Shown: positions 35,320 through 44,994 of the stretch, piece by piece
How positions within the stretch are numbered: position 1 is the stretch's first letter
Layout: every line of letters starts with the position of its first letter
Source of the DNA: Pseudobdellovibrionaceae bacterium
Lineage (GTDB): Bacteria > Bdellovibrionota > Bdellovibrionia > Bdellovibrionales > UBA1609
Reading direction: 5' to 3'
DNA length: 64,000 nucleotides
Assembly (NCBI GenBank): GCA_018663505.1
Contig: JABJQG010000014.1
Coordinates: forward strand, 62,001 to 126,000
Made by a program: the position numbers and the translations under genes
The notes under the pieces: model-generated
Seen by the model: only the letters and a program-made list of their open reading frames with translations
What the model was told of the DNA's origin: nothing
Databases searched by the model: none

Positions 35320-37839
35320 ATGTCTGGGAAATTGACGCCTTTAATGGAGCAGTATTGGGCTGCTAAAAATCAACATGCAGATAAGGTCATCTTATTTCGT
35401 ATGGGTGATTTTTTTGAAATGTTTCATGAGGATGCACGTATTGCTGCCCCTTTGTTAAATATTGCCTTAACTCAAAGAAATAAAAAATCTAAAGATGATA
35501 CCCCCATGTGTGGGATGCCTCATCATAGCATTGCTGGGCCCATTGGTAAGCTATTAGCTGCCGGTCATAAAGTAGCTATTTGTGATCAAATTGAAGATCC
35601 AAAGTTGGCTCAAGGTTTAGTTAAAAGAGCGGTAACACGAGTTCTTACTCCAGGTATGGTTTATGATCCAGAATCCTTGGACCAATTAGAAGCGAATTAT
35701 TTATGTTCTTATAATCAAAACGATATTAGTTTTTTAGATGTGAGCACAGGCGATGCTTTTTATTATGAACTGGATTCGTCAGATGAGTACAAAAAGTTTA
35801 TTCAGTTATTAAAGCCCATGGAAATGGTTTATGAAGACCATGCTCAGAAAGCTCAGTTTATCAGTGATAATTTAGTAGAAAAAACTCACCATAGTGTTTT
35901 TAATCAAGAACAAGTAAGTACACACATTTTGCCTCAGCAGCCTAAGGACTTGCCCGCCTCAGCTCGATTACTTTTGAATTACACTGCCTCTATGCAGGGG
36001 GAAGGTACTGTAAGTAGTTTTCGTGCCTTTGAAAAAAAATCTCATAAAAACACTTTGGGTTTGAACTCTCGAGTGATAAGTCATTTGGAAATTTTCAAAA
36101 CATACAAAGGTGACCTAAAGGGGAGCCTATTTTTCTCCATCAATCGTACTAAGACTTCTACTGGAGCTCGTTTGTTAAAGAATTGGTTACAATTCCCTTT
36201 GGTGAATACGGTAGATATAGAAAAGCGTCAAAAAGAAGTTTCTTATTGGAAATCTGATGTGGCTCGCTTAAAAAAATTTAGAGAAGTATACTCTCGTCTG
36301 GGTGACATTGAGAGAAGACTATCTAAGATTGGGTTGCCAACTTGTCACCCTCGAGATTTATTAGCTTTATCCCAGAGTCTTGGGGCTGGGGTTATGGCCA
36401 CCAGTATGAAAGTTAATCAAAAAATTAACACGGAGTCGGCAGAGAATATTATTGGTCTTGTGGATCAGGCTATTTCTGAAGAACCACCAGCTCAGATTAA
36501 AAATGGTGGTTTTATTAAAAAAGGTTATTTTCCCGAGCTTGATGAATACATTGTGCTTGCAGAAGAGTCTCAACGATTGTTGGTGAACATGGAAATGAGT
36601 GAAAAAAACAAAACTCAAATTCCTTCTCTGAAGATTAGGTATAATAATGTTTTTGGTTACTATATTGAGGTCACCAATGTGCATAAATCTAAAGTGCCAG
36701 ATCACTACAAAAGAAAGCAGACTCTAGCAAATGCGGAACGTTATGTAACTCAAGATTTACATGAGCTTGAAACTAAAATTTTATCGGCAAAGACAAAACG
36801 TCTTGAGCTTGAAAACGAAATATTTAAACAAGTTAAAAATGAGATTATAAAGGTAGCCGCAGACTTATTAGAGTTGTCTTATATATGGAGTCAGTGGGAT
36901 GTGTTGAGTGCCTTTGCCTGGCTCTCTTTAGAGCAAAATTATGTAACGCCTAGTTTTTCTACGCAGGGCGAATTAGATTTAGTAAGTTCTAGGCACCCTG
37001 TTGTGGAGCAGGAGGTTTGTAAGAACTTTGTACCTAATGATGTGTGTATGCAAAAGGGGGAGTGTTTTTTGTTAACAGGGCCTAATATGGCCGGAAAATC
37101 TACCATAATGAGGCAGGTTGCAGTTACGGTATTGTTAGCTCAGGTGGGCGCTGATGTTCCAGCTAAAAAAGCATCATTGCCTTTATATACAAAAATATTC
37201 ACAAGAATTGGCGCAAGTGATCACCTCTCCGAGGGCTTGTCTACCTTTATGGTGGAAATGGTTGAGACAGCAGAGCTTTTGCAGAGCTGTGATGAAGACA
37301 CTCTAATTGTTTTGGATGAAATTGGCAGAGGCACATCCACATTTGATGGTATGAGCCTAGCTCAGGCTATTTTGGAGTATATTGTTACAGAAAAAAGGTC
37401 CATGACTTTATTTGCAACTCATTATCATGAGTTAACTCAGTTGAGTCATAGGTATAAGCTGGTAAAAAATGTTCATATGGCAATTAAGGAAGATCAGAAG
37501 TCCTCTGAGCTAACTTTTTTATACACACTTTTGAGCGGGCCTGCGAATGATTCTTACGGAATTCAAGTAGCACAACTTGCAGGTCTGCCCATAACAATTG
37601 TAAAACGGGCTCAAGTGCTCTTAAGGGAGCTGGAGAAGAAAAGACCGGATATTGGCAAGCAAAAGCAGCTGGATTTCATGGATGTTATGGCGGTGACAAC
37701 AGAAATACCAGTATCAGCTCCTGCCTTAAGCGATGAGATGCTGGAATTAGTTCAGCAAATTAAAAAAACTCCCATTCAGCAGATGACACCGCTGGAAGCA
37801 TTGAATAAAATTTCTAAATGGCAACAAGATCTTTCCTAA
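35320..37839 (+). CDS. mutS: DNA mismatch repair protein MutS
   Basis: This 839-aa protein recognises base mismatches and recruits MutL. The mismatch-contact motif FFEMF (Phe-x-Glu) is at residues 30-34, and the connector and lever domains follow in order. The ATPase carries Walker A GPNMAGKST near residue 587 and Walker B LIVLDEIGRGTSTFDG near residue 662. I chose the ATG at 35320, which follows GGGGAGGACAG, over an upstream start that would add 36 unrelated residues. The gene overlaps glnD by 22 bases. Confidence 0.97.
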   Translation: MSGKLTPLMEQYWAAKNQHADKVILFRMGDFFEMFHEDARIAAPLLNIALTQRNKKSKDDTPMCGMPHHSIAGPIGKLLAAGHKVAICDQIEDPKLAQGLVKRAVTRVLTPGMVYDPESLDQLEANYLCSYNQNDISFLDVSTGDAFYYELDSSDEYKKFIQLLKPMEMVYEDHAQKAQFISDNLVEKTHHSVFNQEQVSTHILPQQPKDLPASARLLLNYTASMQGEGTVSSFRAFEKKSHKNTLGLNSRVISHLEIFKTYKGDLKGSLFFSINRTKTSTGARLLKNWLQFPLVNTVDIEKRQKEVSYWKSDVARLKKFREVYSRLGDIERRLSKIGLPTCHPRDLLALSQSLGAGVMATSMKVNQKINTESAENIIGLVDQAISEEPPAQIKNGGFIKKGYFPELDEYIVLAEESQRLLVNMEMSEKNKTQIPSLKIRYNNVFGYYIEVTNVHKSKVPDHYKRKQTLANAERYVTQDLHELETKILSAKTKRLELENEIFKQVKNEIIKVAADLLELSYIWSQWDVLSAFAWLSLEQNYVTPSFSTQGELDLVSSRHPVVEQEVCKNFVPNDVCMQKGECFLLTGPNMAGKSTIMRQVAVTVLLAQVGADVPAKKASLPLYTKIFTRIGASDHLSEGLSTFMVEMVETAELLQSCDEDTLIVLDEIGRGTSTFDGMSLAQAILEYIVTEKRSMTLFATHYHELTQLSHRYKLVKNVHMAIKEDQKSSELTFLYTLLSGPANDSYGIQVAQLAGLPITIVKRAQVLLRELEKKRPDIGKQKQLDFMDVMAVTTEIPVSAPALSDEMLELVQQIKKTPIQQMTPLEALNKISKWQQDLS

Positions 37840-40148
37840 AGAAAAATAACTTTAAAAAGTTCAAAGAAAAATTTGAGTCCACATCTTTTTTTACTGGATC
37901 AGAGCTTCATGTGGAAAAGGCACAAGCCTTTTCTCAGGCGATGAGTGATTTTCTGTTAGCTGAACTTAAGCAATTTGAAGGTTGGGAAGAGTCCTGTCCT
38001 ATAGCTCTGGGCTCCTGGGCACGAAATGAAATTTGTCCAAATTCTGATATAGACCTCCTTTTTTGTGGTCCTGAGGATGTTGTATTTAAGCTAGTGAGTC
38101 AGCTGCAGGAAAATAATTTTCTTATTAGATATAGAGTGCCTGAAAATAAAGAAGACTGGACGCAGGGGGTGGCAGGGTTTGATATCTTAGCCCTCTTAAA
38201 CGCTCAGGCTTTAACTGATGAAGGTCAGCAGGTTTTAAAGGAGCAGCAAGACGCCATTTTAAATTCTAACAGTCAGGTTTTACGGCAGATTTTTAAAGAG
38301 ATGATTAATGAACGAAAAGAACGCGCTCAACGTTATGATTCTGTGTCTAATTATTTAGAGCCAAATATTAAATATGGCCCTGGGGCTCTAAGGGACCTTT
38401 ATCAGGCGCTAATGATAACGCGTTTGTTTGCGGCTAAATTTACCGAGCATAATGAGGTCATTAAGTATTTAAATAAGCGAAAGTGGTTTTATATTTTACT
38501 AAGGATGCGCTTACATTTTTATGGTACCTCGGACTTATTAGTGGCTAACTTTCAAAAAGAAGTGGCTCTTTGGGCTGGGTACAAAGATTTAAAAGCATTT
38601 ATGAAGAAGCTACAAACATCACTTTCAAAAGTTAGTTTTTTCACAGATTGGGTGGCTGATAGGGCTAAGGAGTCTGAGCGCAGGTATGACAAGGTCAAAC
38701 AAAAAAAAATTGAAAGCTATAAGCAGATATTAGAAGCCCTAAAAACTGATGATTCTATTCTTGTTCAAGAGCTAGTGCGAAGTAGATTTAAATCGAAGAA
38801 ATATTCAAAACTTGAATTAGGTGATCCATTGGAAGTTGCTGGGTTATTGAATCAGTATATTAATATTCGTTCTTCAGATCAGTTTTTAATCTCTTTGTTT
38901 AGATCAGGTTTGATGCGAGAAATTTTTCCCCATTTAAAGAAGGTTGAAGGCTTGGTACAGCATGATCAGTATCATAAATTTTGTGTGGATACTCATTTGC
39001 TACAAGCTATGAGAAGGTTGAAGGACGTTTACAGTAAACCCAGTCTGTTTGGTCGACTGTCTTATTTATTAGAAGATCTAAATAATAAAGAGTGGCAGGT
39101 TTTAATTTGGACTTGTTTCTTTCATGACTTGGGTAAAGGTAAGAGATCAAAACAGGGACATTCTTTGGATGGAGCTCAGCTTTCACGCGAAATCATGCTT
39201 CGATTTGGTTTTTGGCAGGAGGATATTCTGGAGATTAGCTGGCTTGTGGAGAAGCATTTAGAATTATCTACAGCAGCTTTTAGGCATAATCCAAAGGATC
39301 CTTCTGTGTGGAAGTATTTAGCACAACGCGGGATTAAGGGGCGTAGATTAAGATTGTTATGTGTATTTACTCTCATTGATATTCATGCCACTAATCCAGA
39401 GGCTTGGACGGACTGGAAAGAACGACTTATGGTTGAGCTTATGCAAACACTAGAATCTAGTCCTGTGTCAAAAGCCTCTGAGCTGATAGAGCAATCACGG
39501 GCAAATGAAATTGATGTGAGTGTAGGCTATTTGAAAGGGCTTGATCCAACTATTGTTGAGATTTTGCCTCTAGAGGTTTTAGTAGAGGAGTATAAAAGTT
39601 TAAAAAATCAAACAATGAGTGAGCAACCATTTTTATGGGAATCCGAGAATAAAGAGGTTTGGGTTCGTTTTTTTAACAAAGAAGATTCAGCTGGCTTGGT
39701 ATTTCAATTCTTACAGATTTTATTTGAGTCAGGGTGCCAGGTTCAAAGATTTTTTATCCAAACTTTTGATGATTATGGAGTTTATGATTGGTTTAAAGTA
39801 AAGACACGAAATAGTTTTTCTCAGTTTCAAAAGAAGATATCCTTATTATCTCAAGTTAGCCAGAAAGTGCCATTAAAAATTGTTTTATTTGATAGTGTTC
39901 GGTTGATTTCCGAAACAGAAGCCGAAAGAGTAATAAGTTTTCGCTGTGCGGAAAAAAATGGAGCCCTCATTTCAGCTATTCAGAAGGTTTCAGAAAAGGG
40001 CTTAGCTATTCATTGGGCAAGGTCGCACACTTGGGGTCGGCAGCTGGAGATTATTGTGGCGGTGTATAGTAATGAAGATTTTGAAGAAAAATTTGTTGAA
40101 GTTAAGGCAGAGTCTATTTCTCAAGATAATATCTCAGATGAGTTTTGA
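37818..40148 (+). CDS. glnD: PII uridylyltransferase/uridylyl-removing enzyme GlnD
   Basis: This 776-aa regulator uridylylates PII under nitrogen limitation and deuridylylates it in excess. The nucleotidyltransferase motif GSWARNEICPNSDIDLLF is near residues 63-80. The UTase-linker follows, then the HD domain FFHDLGKGKRSKQGH near 432. The C-terminal region (about 600-770) has the length for ACT modules that sense glutamine but is divergent by eye. It is a little shorter than the E. coli enzyme (890). The start overlaps the mutS end. Confidence 0.85.
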   Translation: MATRSFLKKNNFKKFKEKFESTSFFTGSELHVEKAQAFSQAMSDFLLAELKQFEGWEESCPIALGSWARNEICPNSDIDLLFCGPEDVVFKLVSQLQENNFLIRYRVPENKEDWTQGVAGFDILALLNAQALTDEGQQVLKEQQDAILNSNSQVLRQIFKEMINERKERAQRYDSVSNYLEPNIKYGPGALRDLYQALMITRLFAAKFTEHNEVIKYLNKRKWFYILLRMRLHFYGTSDLLVANFQKEVALWAGYKDLKAFMKKLQTSLSKVSFFTDWVADRAKESERRYDKVKQKKIESYKQILEALKTDDSILVQELVRSRFKSKKYSKLELGDPLEVAGLLNQYINIRSSDQFLISLFRSGLMREIFPHLKKVEGLVQHDQYHKFCVDTHLLQAMRRLKDVYSKPSLFGRLSYLLEDLNNKEWQVLIWTCFFHDLGKGKRSKQGHSLDGAQLSREIMLRFGFWQEDILEISWLVEKHLELSTAAFRHNPKDPSVWKYLAQRGIKGRRLRLLCVFTLIDIHATNPEAWTDWKERLMVELMQTLESSPVSKASELIEQSRANEIDVSVGYLKGLDPTIVEILPLEVLVEEYKSLKNQTMSEQPFLWESENKEVWVRFFNKEDSAGLVFQFLQILFESGCQVQRFFIQTFDDYGVYDWFKVKTRNSFSQFQKKISLLSQVSQKVPLKIVLFDSVRLISETEAERVISFRCAEKNGALISAIQKVSEKGLAIHWARSHTWGRQLEIIVAVYSNEDFEEKFVEVKAESISQDNISDEF

Positions 40149-40318
40149 GAAGTTTAATTAATGGTATTTGCTCCTCGGCTTATTTTACAAAACAATGGCT
40201 TATGATTGCGGGTTTCAGGGGCGGCAAGCCCCTGATATCCCATGGACGGACGGCACGTCAACTTAGCACTAAAAGTTCCAAATTCAAGAGAGGATGATTT
40301 AAAAAATGGGCCTTTATA
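40149..40318. terminator. Intergenic hairpin, probable terminator
   Basis: TCAGGGGC (40215-40222) pairs with GCCCCTGA (40228-40235) around GGCAA, between convergent glnD and the barrel lipoprotein gene. No T tract follows closely. Confidence 0.5.
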
Positions 40319-40930
40319 CTAAAACGTAAATTCAGTTGAGATAGAGTAATAAATATCAGAACCAAAGCTCACATCGCTACTGGAAAGAAAAGAAGCCGCT
40401 TCTACACTGAGTGCGAACCAATCAACAAATCGATATTTTGTACCCACAAAAATTTGCATATAAGAAAAGTCAAATTCTGGAATAGTGGAGAAGACTTGTC
40501 CTGTGCTTGCGTCTCTTAACTCTTTACTATCTGAGTTTACGCTTGTGTAACGAAGACTAGTAAAGGGCTCCCATTTATTCACAAGGTAACTTCCAGTGAT
40601 ATCAGCTGTGTAGTAACTCCCTCCAAATGTGCTGCCATAACCTATGGCTGCTGCTGAAGAAAAACCCGTTGGGTTGTTATAGAAAGAGTATTTACCGTGG
40701 TACCCTAAGCTAAGGCTCTCTATTTTCATACCTAAATCCAGGTTTTCTGTAACTCCATAATCGTAACCAACAGCGTAGTATCCGCCAGAACCTGCCATTC
40801 CCATTAGCTTTAAAGAGTGGTTTCCTTTACCAAGTGATCGTCCAGTATTATGGCTCAATAGGGGGCCTACGCAGCCTATTGATAAATAGGAAAACATTAG
40901 GGTGATCAGTGCTAATTTATATAATTTCAT
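40319..40930 (-). CDS. Lipid-anchored beta-barrel-like protein, unknown
   Basis: This 203-aa protein has a lipoprotein-type signal ending in LSIGC (Cys20). The mature part is glycine- and tyrosine-rich with alternating strands (NHSLKLMGMAGSG, YYAVGYDYG, DLGMKIESLSLGYHG, FVGTKYRFV, YYSISTEFTF), like small outer-membrane barrels. A barrel starting with a lipobox Cys is unusual, so the Cys may be incidental. No family is recognised. It is convergent with glnD. Confidence 0.62.
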   Translation of the reverse strand: MKLYKLALITLMFSYLSIGCVGPLLSHNTGRSLGKGNHSLKLMGMAGSGGYYAVGYDYGVTENLDLGMKIESLSLGYHGKYSFYNNPTGFSSAAAIGYGSTFGGSYYTADITGSYLVNKWEPFTSLRYTSVNSDSKELRDASTGQVFSTIPEFDFSYMQIFVGTKYRFVDWFALSVEAASFLSSSDVSFGSDIYYSISTEFTF

Positions 40931-41452
40931 GCTTACTCCGTTGTTTTAAACTGTTAAGGACTTGTTGGGTTCTGTGATAAATTATTAAAGTCACCTTAGA
41001 TCGCTGAAGGAGATAATGCAAATATTAGGTGGACTATAGGGGTGTTTGATTAAACATTGGTCTTACTAGATAGGTAGTAAGGAGGGGCATCTTAGGCCTT
41101 GTAAATATGACAAAATACCAAGGGACTTTTGTTAAGTTTTATTTTGTTACAAAGGACCTTTGCACTAAGACTAATGATTGAAAAAAATATTTTTAGGCAA
41201 AACTAAAGTCAGATTAAGGGCTTATCATAAGGAAAAAGTAAACCCAAATGCACTTTAAATAATACTTTTAACCATTTAATATTATTACGTTTAGGTTAAT
41301 TAAAAAAATAAAACTAAATTTCAGTCCAGTTTTATTTTAAAAAAAATAAATCACCTTGCGATAAGTCTAATATACTGTAGACTTTTATATAGGTGGTACG
41401 GAGTGCCACCTGAGAGTAAAAAACTAAAACCATAATCGGGGAGGGAGCAAGG
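40931..41452. promoter_or_regulatory. Long leader/promoter region with hairpin
   Basis: About 520 bases, very AT-rich, with no ORF. AGGTGG pairs with CCACCT around TACGGAGTG (41391-41411) about 40 bases before the ATG of the LuxR-type gene. The ribosome site is GGGGAGGGAG. The region may hold promoters for both divergent genes. Confidence 0.45.
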
Positions 41453-41908
41453 ATGCTCAGAGATGTATTGATCCAAAAAGGATTATCAAATAGAGAATCA
41501 GAGGTTGCTGGTCTTGTTACAAAAGGTCTATCTAACAAGGAAGTAGCTAATCAATTGTTTGTCACTGAAAAGACAGTGAAGTTTCATTTAACAAACATTT
41601 ATAAAAAAATGAGCGTTAAGTCTAGAGCACAGCTTATTGTGTGGTGTTTACCTCATATGGGTTTTGTTGATAACTCTTCTTTAGAAGCAAATCAAGCTAC
41701 GGCGCCTGTTGCTAACGTAAACCAAAATATTGCGACAGCCCCACAGCAGAACATTGCTCAGCAGAATTTAAATACAATTCCTGCTGGAAACGCTACTGTA
41801 ACAAGTGGTCCAATCAATACTATGCCTACTGGTGCACAACCTATTCGTCGTGACATTGGTAACGAAGGTAATAATGGTAATGATGCTGGATCTTCTTTCG
41901 GTATCTAA
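41453..41908 (+). CDS. Stand-alone LuxR/GerE-type HTH protein with N/Q-rich tail
   Basis: This 151-aa protein has a GerE helix-turn-helix at residues 8-70 (LSNRESEVAGLVTKGLSNKE, VANQLFVTEKTVKFHLTNIY, KKMSVKSRAQLIVWCL), with the expected conserved positions of LuxR DNA-binding domains. No receiver, PAS or autoinducer domain precedes it. The C-terminal 75 residues are low complexity, rich in Ala, Asn, Gln, Gly and Pro (for example NQNIATAPQQNIAQQNLNT), and probably disordered. A transcription regulator working alone or through a partner is likely. A strong terminator follows. Confidence 0.85.
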   Translation: MLRDVLIQKGLSNRESEVAGLVTKGLSNKEVANQLFVTEKTVKFHLTNIYKKMSVKSRAQLIVWCLPHMGFVDNSSLEANQATAPVANVNQNIATAPQQNIAQQNLNTIPAGNATVTSGPINTMPTGAQPIRRDIGNEGNNGNDAGSSFGI

Positions 41909-42046
41909 TTAATGTTTTATTCTTGAAATATTCCCCGAATGGGTGAGTTGGAAGTTTAAGCAGTTAAGGATTCAGTAGTACGTTAACAGAATTGCTGCTT
42001 CCTACTCACACAAATAGTCTGTCTAATGAATTTGTGGAATTATAAG

Positions 42047-42086
42047 TGGGATTGATATTGTGTACAACAGTATCAATCCCAATTTT
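42047..42086 (+). terminator. Strong rho-independent terminator
   Basis: TGGGATTGATATTG (42047-42060) pairs with CAGTATCAATCCCA (42068-42081) with one wobble, loop TGTACAA, then TTTT. It ends the LuxR-type gene. Confidence 0.85.
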
Positions 42087-42132
42087 CGTTTAGGATTGGT
42101 TCTGATCTTATTCATGTTCAAAATATAAACTT

Positions 42133-43563
42133 TTAAATACTCCAACTATGTACGGCTTGCCCTGATTCTTGATTTTTAAAATAGGTTTCTGTAAGTTTTT
42201 GAAAATCTTTGCCGTGGCAGTCCACAAAAGCTCTTTGCCAGTGGGCTCCTGTTTGACCAGTGAGTATTCGAGGTTTAATAGTCTCATCAATATAGAGCTC
42301 CACATCCGTCTTATCTATGCCTAGTAGATAGAGCTCCTCTTTAACTTTTGGGAGTAGGTGTAACAAGAGTTCTTGAACATTAACTTTCTTTTTGTGCCAG
42401 AGTATATTTGTTTCTAAGCCAAATTGTGCACAATCATAAAAATTACTTTCACAATGAGTAAAAGGAAAACTATCGGTCAGGTTTTTTATTTTAGCCAGGT
42501 GGTAGGTGAGGCCTACAAAAAACATCATATTTGCTATGACATCACGAAGGGTGGGTCCTGCGGGAAGAATTCGTTGTTCGATCCGCAAGTGATACTTATT
42601 ATGTGCATCACTTCCAATAATTGGGCGAACCCAGCGCCAAACTGTACCATTTTGTAAATTTAAATGTGCTAAACTCTCTCTAGGTTCATCAAACAGAAAT
42701 GGCATAATTGCAGGAAAGCCATCTAGGTTTTCAAGAAATGGTTCTAAAAAACTGTGATGCATGTAGCCTGTGCCCATAGATACACGTCCAACATTTTTAT
42801 TATGGATATCCTTAAAGGATTCCATATTTAAACTTTGTTCAAAGATAGGAATTCTTGTCTCGGCCCATAGATTTTTTCCATACAAAAATGGAGAATTTGC
42901 ACTCATGGCCAGCAGTGGAGCAGAGCCAATGAGAGCAGCATTATAAAAGTCTTTTGCATTTTCCTGATTCACCTGCAGGTGTATTTGCAGCGAAGTAGCT
43001 GCGGCCTCCAACATAAAGTTGGATTGACTAAACTGAAGCTCTTCTACACCTTTGAAGTTAAACTCTAAATCTTTACCTTTTCGCATTTTAAAAAGCTGGT
43101 CATTGAGAGCTTTATAACGTTTATAGTTAGACATATATTCTAGCTTTAGCATGTCCTCTCTAACTAAAGGTAAAATCCCAATCAATACAGCATTTGCGCC
43201 CATAGTTTGTGCCGTTTTTTGCGAAAAATCCCAGAGCTGAGTTAACTCATTATTCACTTTTGAGAATGTTTTTTTTCCTAACTTTACAGGGCTACCATTG
43301 AGTTCAAAATTAAATTTTGATAGTTCGGGAACGGCCTCTTTAAGGTTTAAATTATTTAGAAATTCTTGGTTTTTTGGTAAAGGTAAAAAGTTTTTGTTTG
43401 TTAACCAAGCTTCTAACTCTAGGCCCACGCAAGGCTCCTCAGTATAACAAAAGCTTCTATGGTCAAACAGAGACTTAAGAAGTTTTGTTTCATCCCTTAA
43501 ACGGGTGATGAACTCTTGCTCTTGTCCTTCGTGAATTTGAGTGTCTACTATTTCTCTGCCCAA
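42133..43563 (-). CDS. GCS2-family carboxylate-amine / glutamate-cysteine ligase
   Basis: This 476-aa ATP-dependent ligase belongs to the family that joins glutamate with an amine (GshA/YbdK/EgtA type). Seen motifs include GLELEAWLTN (metal/substrate), FQ-like SQSNFMLEAAATSLQIHLQV, LIGSAPLLAMSANSPFLYG, NLQNGTVWRWVRPI and LRIEQRILPAGPT. The reading frame has no ATG near its 5' end; TTG at 43563 preceded by GGAG at 6 bases is the best start, though TTG/GTG codons at 43590-43593 are alternatives. It could be glutathione or ergothioneine-type biosynthesis; the exact product is uncertain. Confidence 0.75.
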   Translation of the reverse strand: MGREIVDTQIHEGQEQEFITRLRDETKLLKSLFDHRSFCYTEEPCVGLELEAWLTNKNFLPLPKNQEFLNNLNLKEAVPELSKFNFELNGSPVKLGKKTFSKVNNELTQLWDFSQKTAQTMGANAVLIGILPLVREDMLKLEYMSNYKRYKALNDQLFKMRKGKDLEFNFKGVEELQFSQSNFMLEAAATSLQIHLQVNQENAKDFYNAALIGSAPLLAMSANSPFLYGKNLWAETRIPIFEQSLNMESFKDIHNKNVGRVSMGTGYMHHSFLEPFLENLDGFPAIMPFLFDEPRESLAHLNLQNGTVWRWVRPIIGSDAHNKYHLRIEQRILPAGPTLRDVIANMMFFVGLTYHLAKIKNLTDSFPFTHCESNFYDCAQFGLETNILWHKKKVNVQELLLHLLPKVKEELYLLGIDKTDVELYIDETIKPRILTGQTGAHWQRAFVDCHGKDFQKLTETYFKNQESGQAVHSWSI

Positions 43564-43752
43564 GCCCGTCTCCAAAATCAAAATATACACCAATACTAAG
43601 ATATCATAAATAGACTATTATGAGATGTCCAGTTAACCAAGTAGGATTTACTTATGGTTTCCATTAGTTGAAAAAATTGCATATTTGTACAGTTTAGATA
43701 AGCAATATTAAATAATTGGAATGAAATTGTTTTTGTTCAGGTATATATGAAG

Positions 43753-44994
43753 TTAAGCCTTGTAGCCACTCCATTCACTAATCTGCTTTTGTGTGAGTTG
43801 AGCCACGCAAAATGTTCCAGAAGGGGAGCTTTCTTTTTTGCTAATTTTACAAACTCGTGAAAGGTCATAAAATTTATGTTCCATCTGTGAATTAAAAAAG
43901 AGTTCCACCTCAGTAGTCATAGCCAGTATTTCATCTGTCATCATTTTTTTAAGCTGGTCAATGCCGGCTCCAGTTTTTGCACTCACTAATACTTTTTTAG
44001 GATGATTAACTTTAAATTTATTATCCATCAAAGATGCATCTAACTTATTGTAAACATAAACAATGGGTTTTTCTTCCCAGCCAAATTCTGATATTAAGTC
44101 TTCTACAGTTTTTACTTGAGCCTCAAGAGTTTCCGAAGACAGATCAATAACGTGCAGTAAAATATCTGCCTCGGTGGACTCCTCGAGAGTAGCTTTAAAG
44201 GCTTCAATGAGTTTGGTAGGCAGGTTGCGAATAAAGCCCACTGTATCAGTAATAACAGCATCACCTATACCCTTAAGATAGAGCTGCCGAGTGGTAGGGT
44301 CCAGAGTAGCAAAAAGCTCGTCTTTTTCGTAAACATCTGAATGTGTAAGTCGATTGAGTAACGTGCTTTTCCCAGCGTTAGTGTAACCAATTAATGCAAA
44401 ACTAGGGATGGATTTTTTTTGTCGCTTTTGTCTATGCTGAGCTCTGTTTTTCCGCACCACCTCTAGTTTTTTCTTAATCACATCAATGCGTTTATGGATG
44501 CGTCGACGATCCATTTCCAAGGCAGATTCACCAGGACCCCTTGTGCCAATACCTCCTGCTAGCCGAGATAAAGATCCCATCCAACCCCCAACCATTCGGG
44601 GGAGTTGGTCAAGCATTTGAGCCAAAGTCACTTGCAGTTGTCCTTCGTAACTTTGGGCTCTTTGGGCAAAAATATCTAGAATGACTTGGCTACGGTCAAG
44701 CACAGCAACATCAAGAATTTTTTCAAGATTTCGACTTTGTACGCCAGTGAGACCATGATCAATGACTACGAGGTCGGCGTCCGTGTCCTCAACAGCTTGT
44801 TTGATTTGTTCAATTTTCCCAGAACCCATAAGGGTGGCTGGGGAAAACTTTTCAACTTGTTGAGTGAAAACACCTGCCACTTCACCACCGGCAGTATGAA
44901 TAAGTTCTTCTAGCTCAAATAAACTTTCTTTTAGATCTTTGAAGGATTCAGATTTTAATCCCACCCCAACTAATATGGCTTTATCTTTACTCAT
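43753..44994 (-). CDS. hflX: Ribosome-associated GTPase HflX
   Basis: This 413-aa GTPase rescues stalled or heat-damaged ribosomes. The N-terminal HflX domain (VDTDADLVVIDHGLTGVQSR, then LDRSQVILDIFAQRA and GPGESALEMDRR) leads into the G domain: G1 GYTNAGKST, G3 DTVGF, G4 YNKLD and G5 VSAKTGAG. Length is typical. The ATG overlaps the stop of the upstream maeB gene by 8 bases, so the two are co-transcribed. Confidence 0.95.
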   Translation of the reverse strand: MSKDKAILVGVGLKSESFKDLKESLFELEELIHTAGGEVAGVFTQQVEKFSPATLMGSGKIEQIKQAVEDTDADLVVIDHGLTGVQSRNLEKILDVAVLDRSQVILDIFAQRAQSYEGQLQVTLAQMLDQLPRMVGGWMGSLSRLAGGIGTRGPGESALEMDRRRIHKRIDVIKKKLEVVRKNRAQHRQKRQKKSIPSFALIGYTNAGKSTLLNRLTHSDVYEKDELFATLDPTTRQLYLKGIGDAVITDTVGFIRNLPTKLIEAFKATLEESTEADILLHVIDLSSETLEAQVKTVEDLISEFGWEEKPIVYVYNKLDASLMDNKFKVNHPKKVLVSAKTGAGIDQLKKMMTDEILAMTTEVELFFNSQMEHKFYDLSRVCKISKKESSPSGTFCVAQLTQKQISEWSGYKA

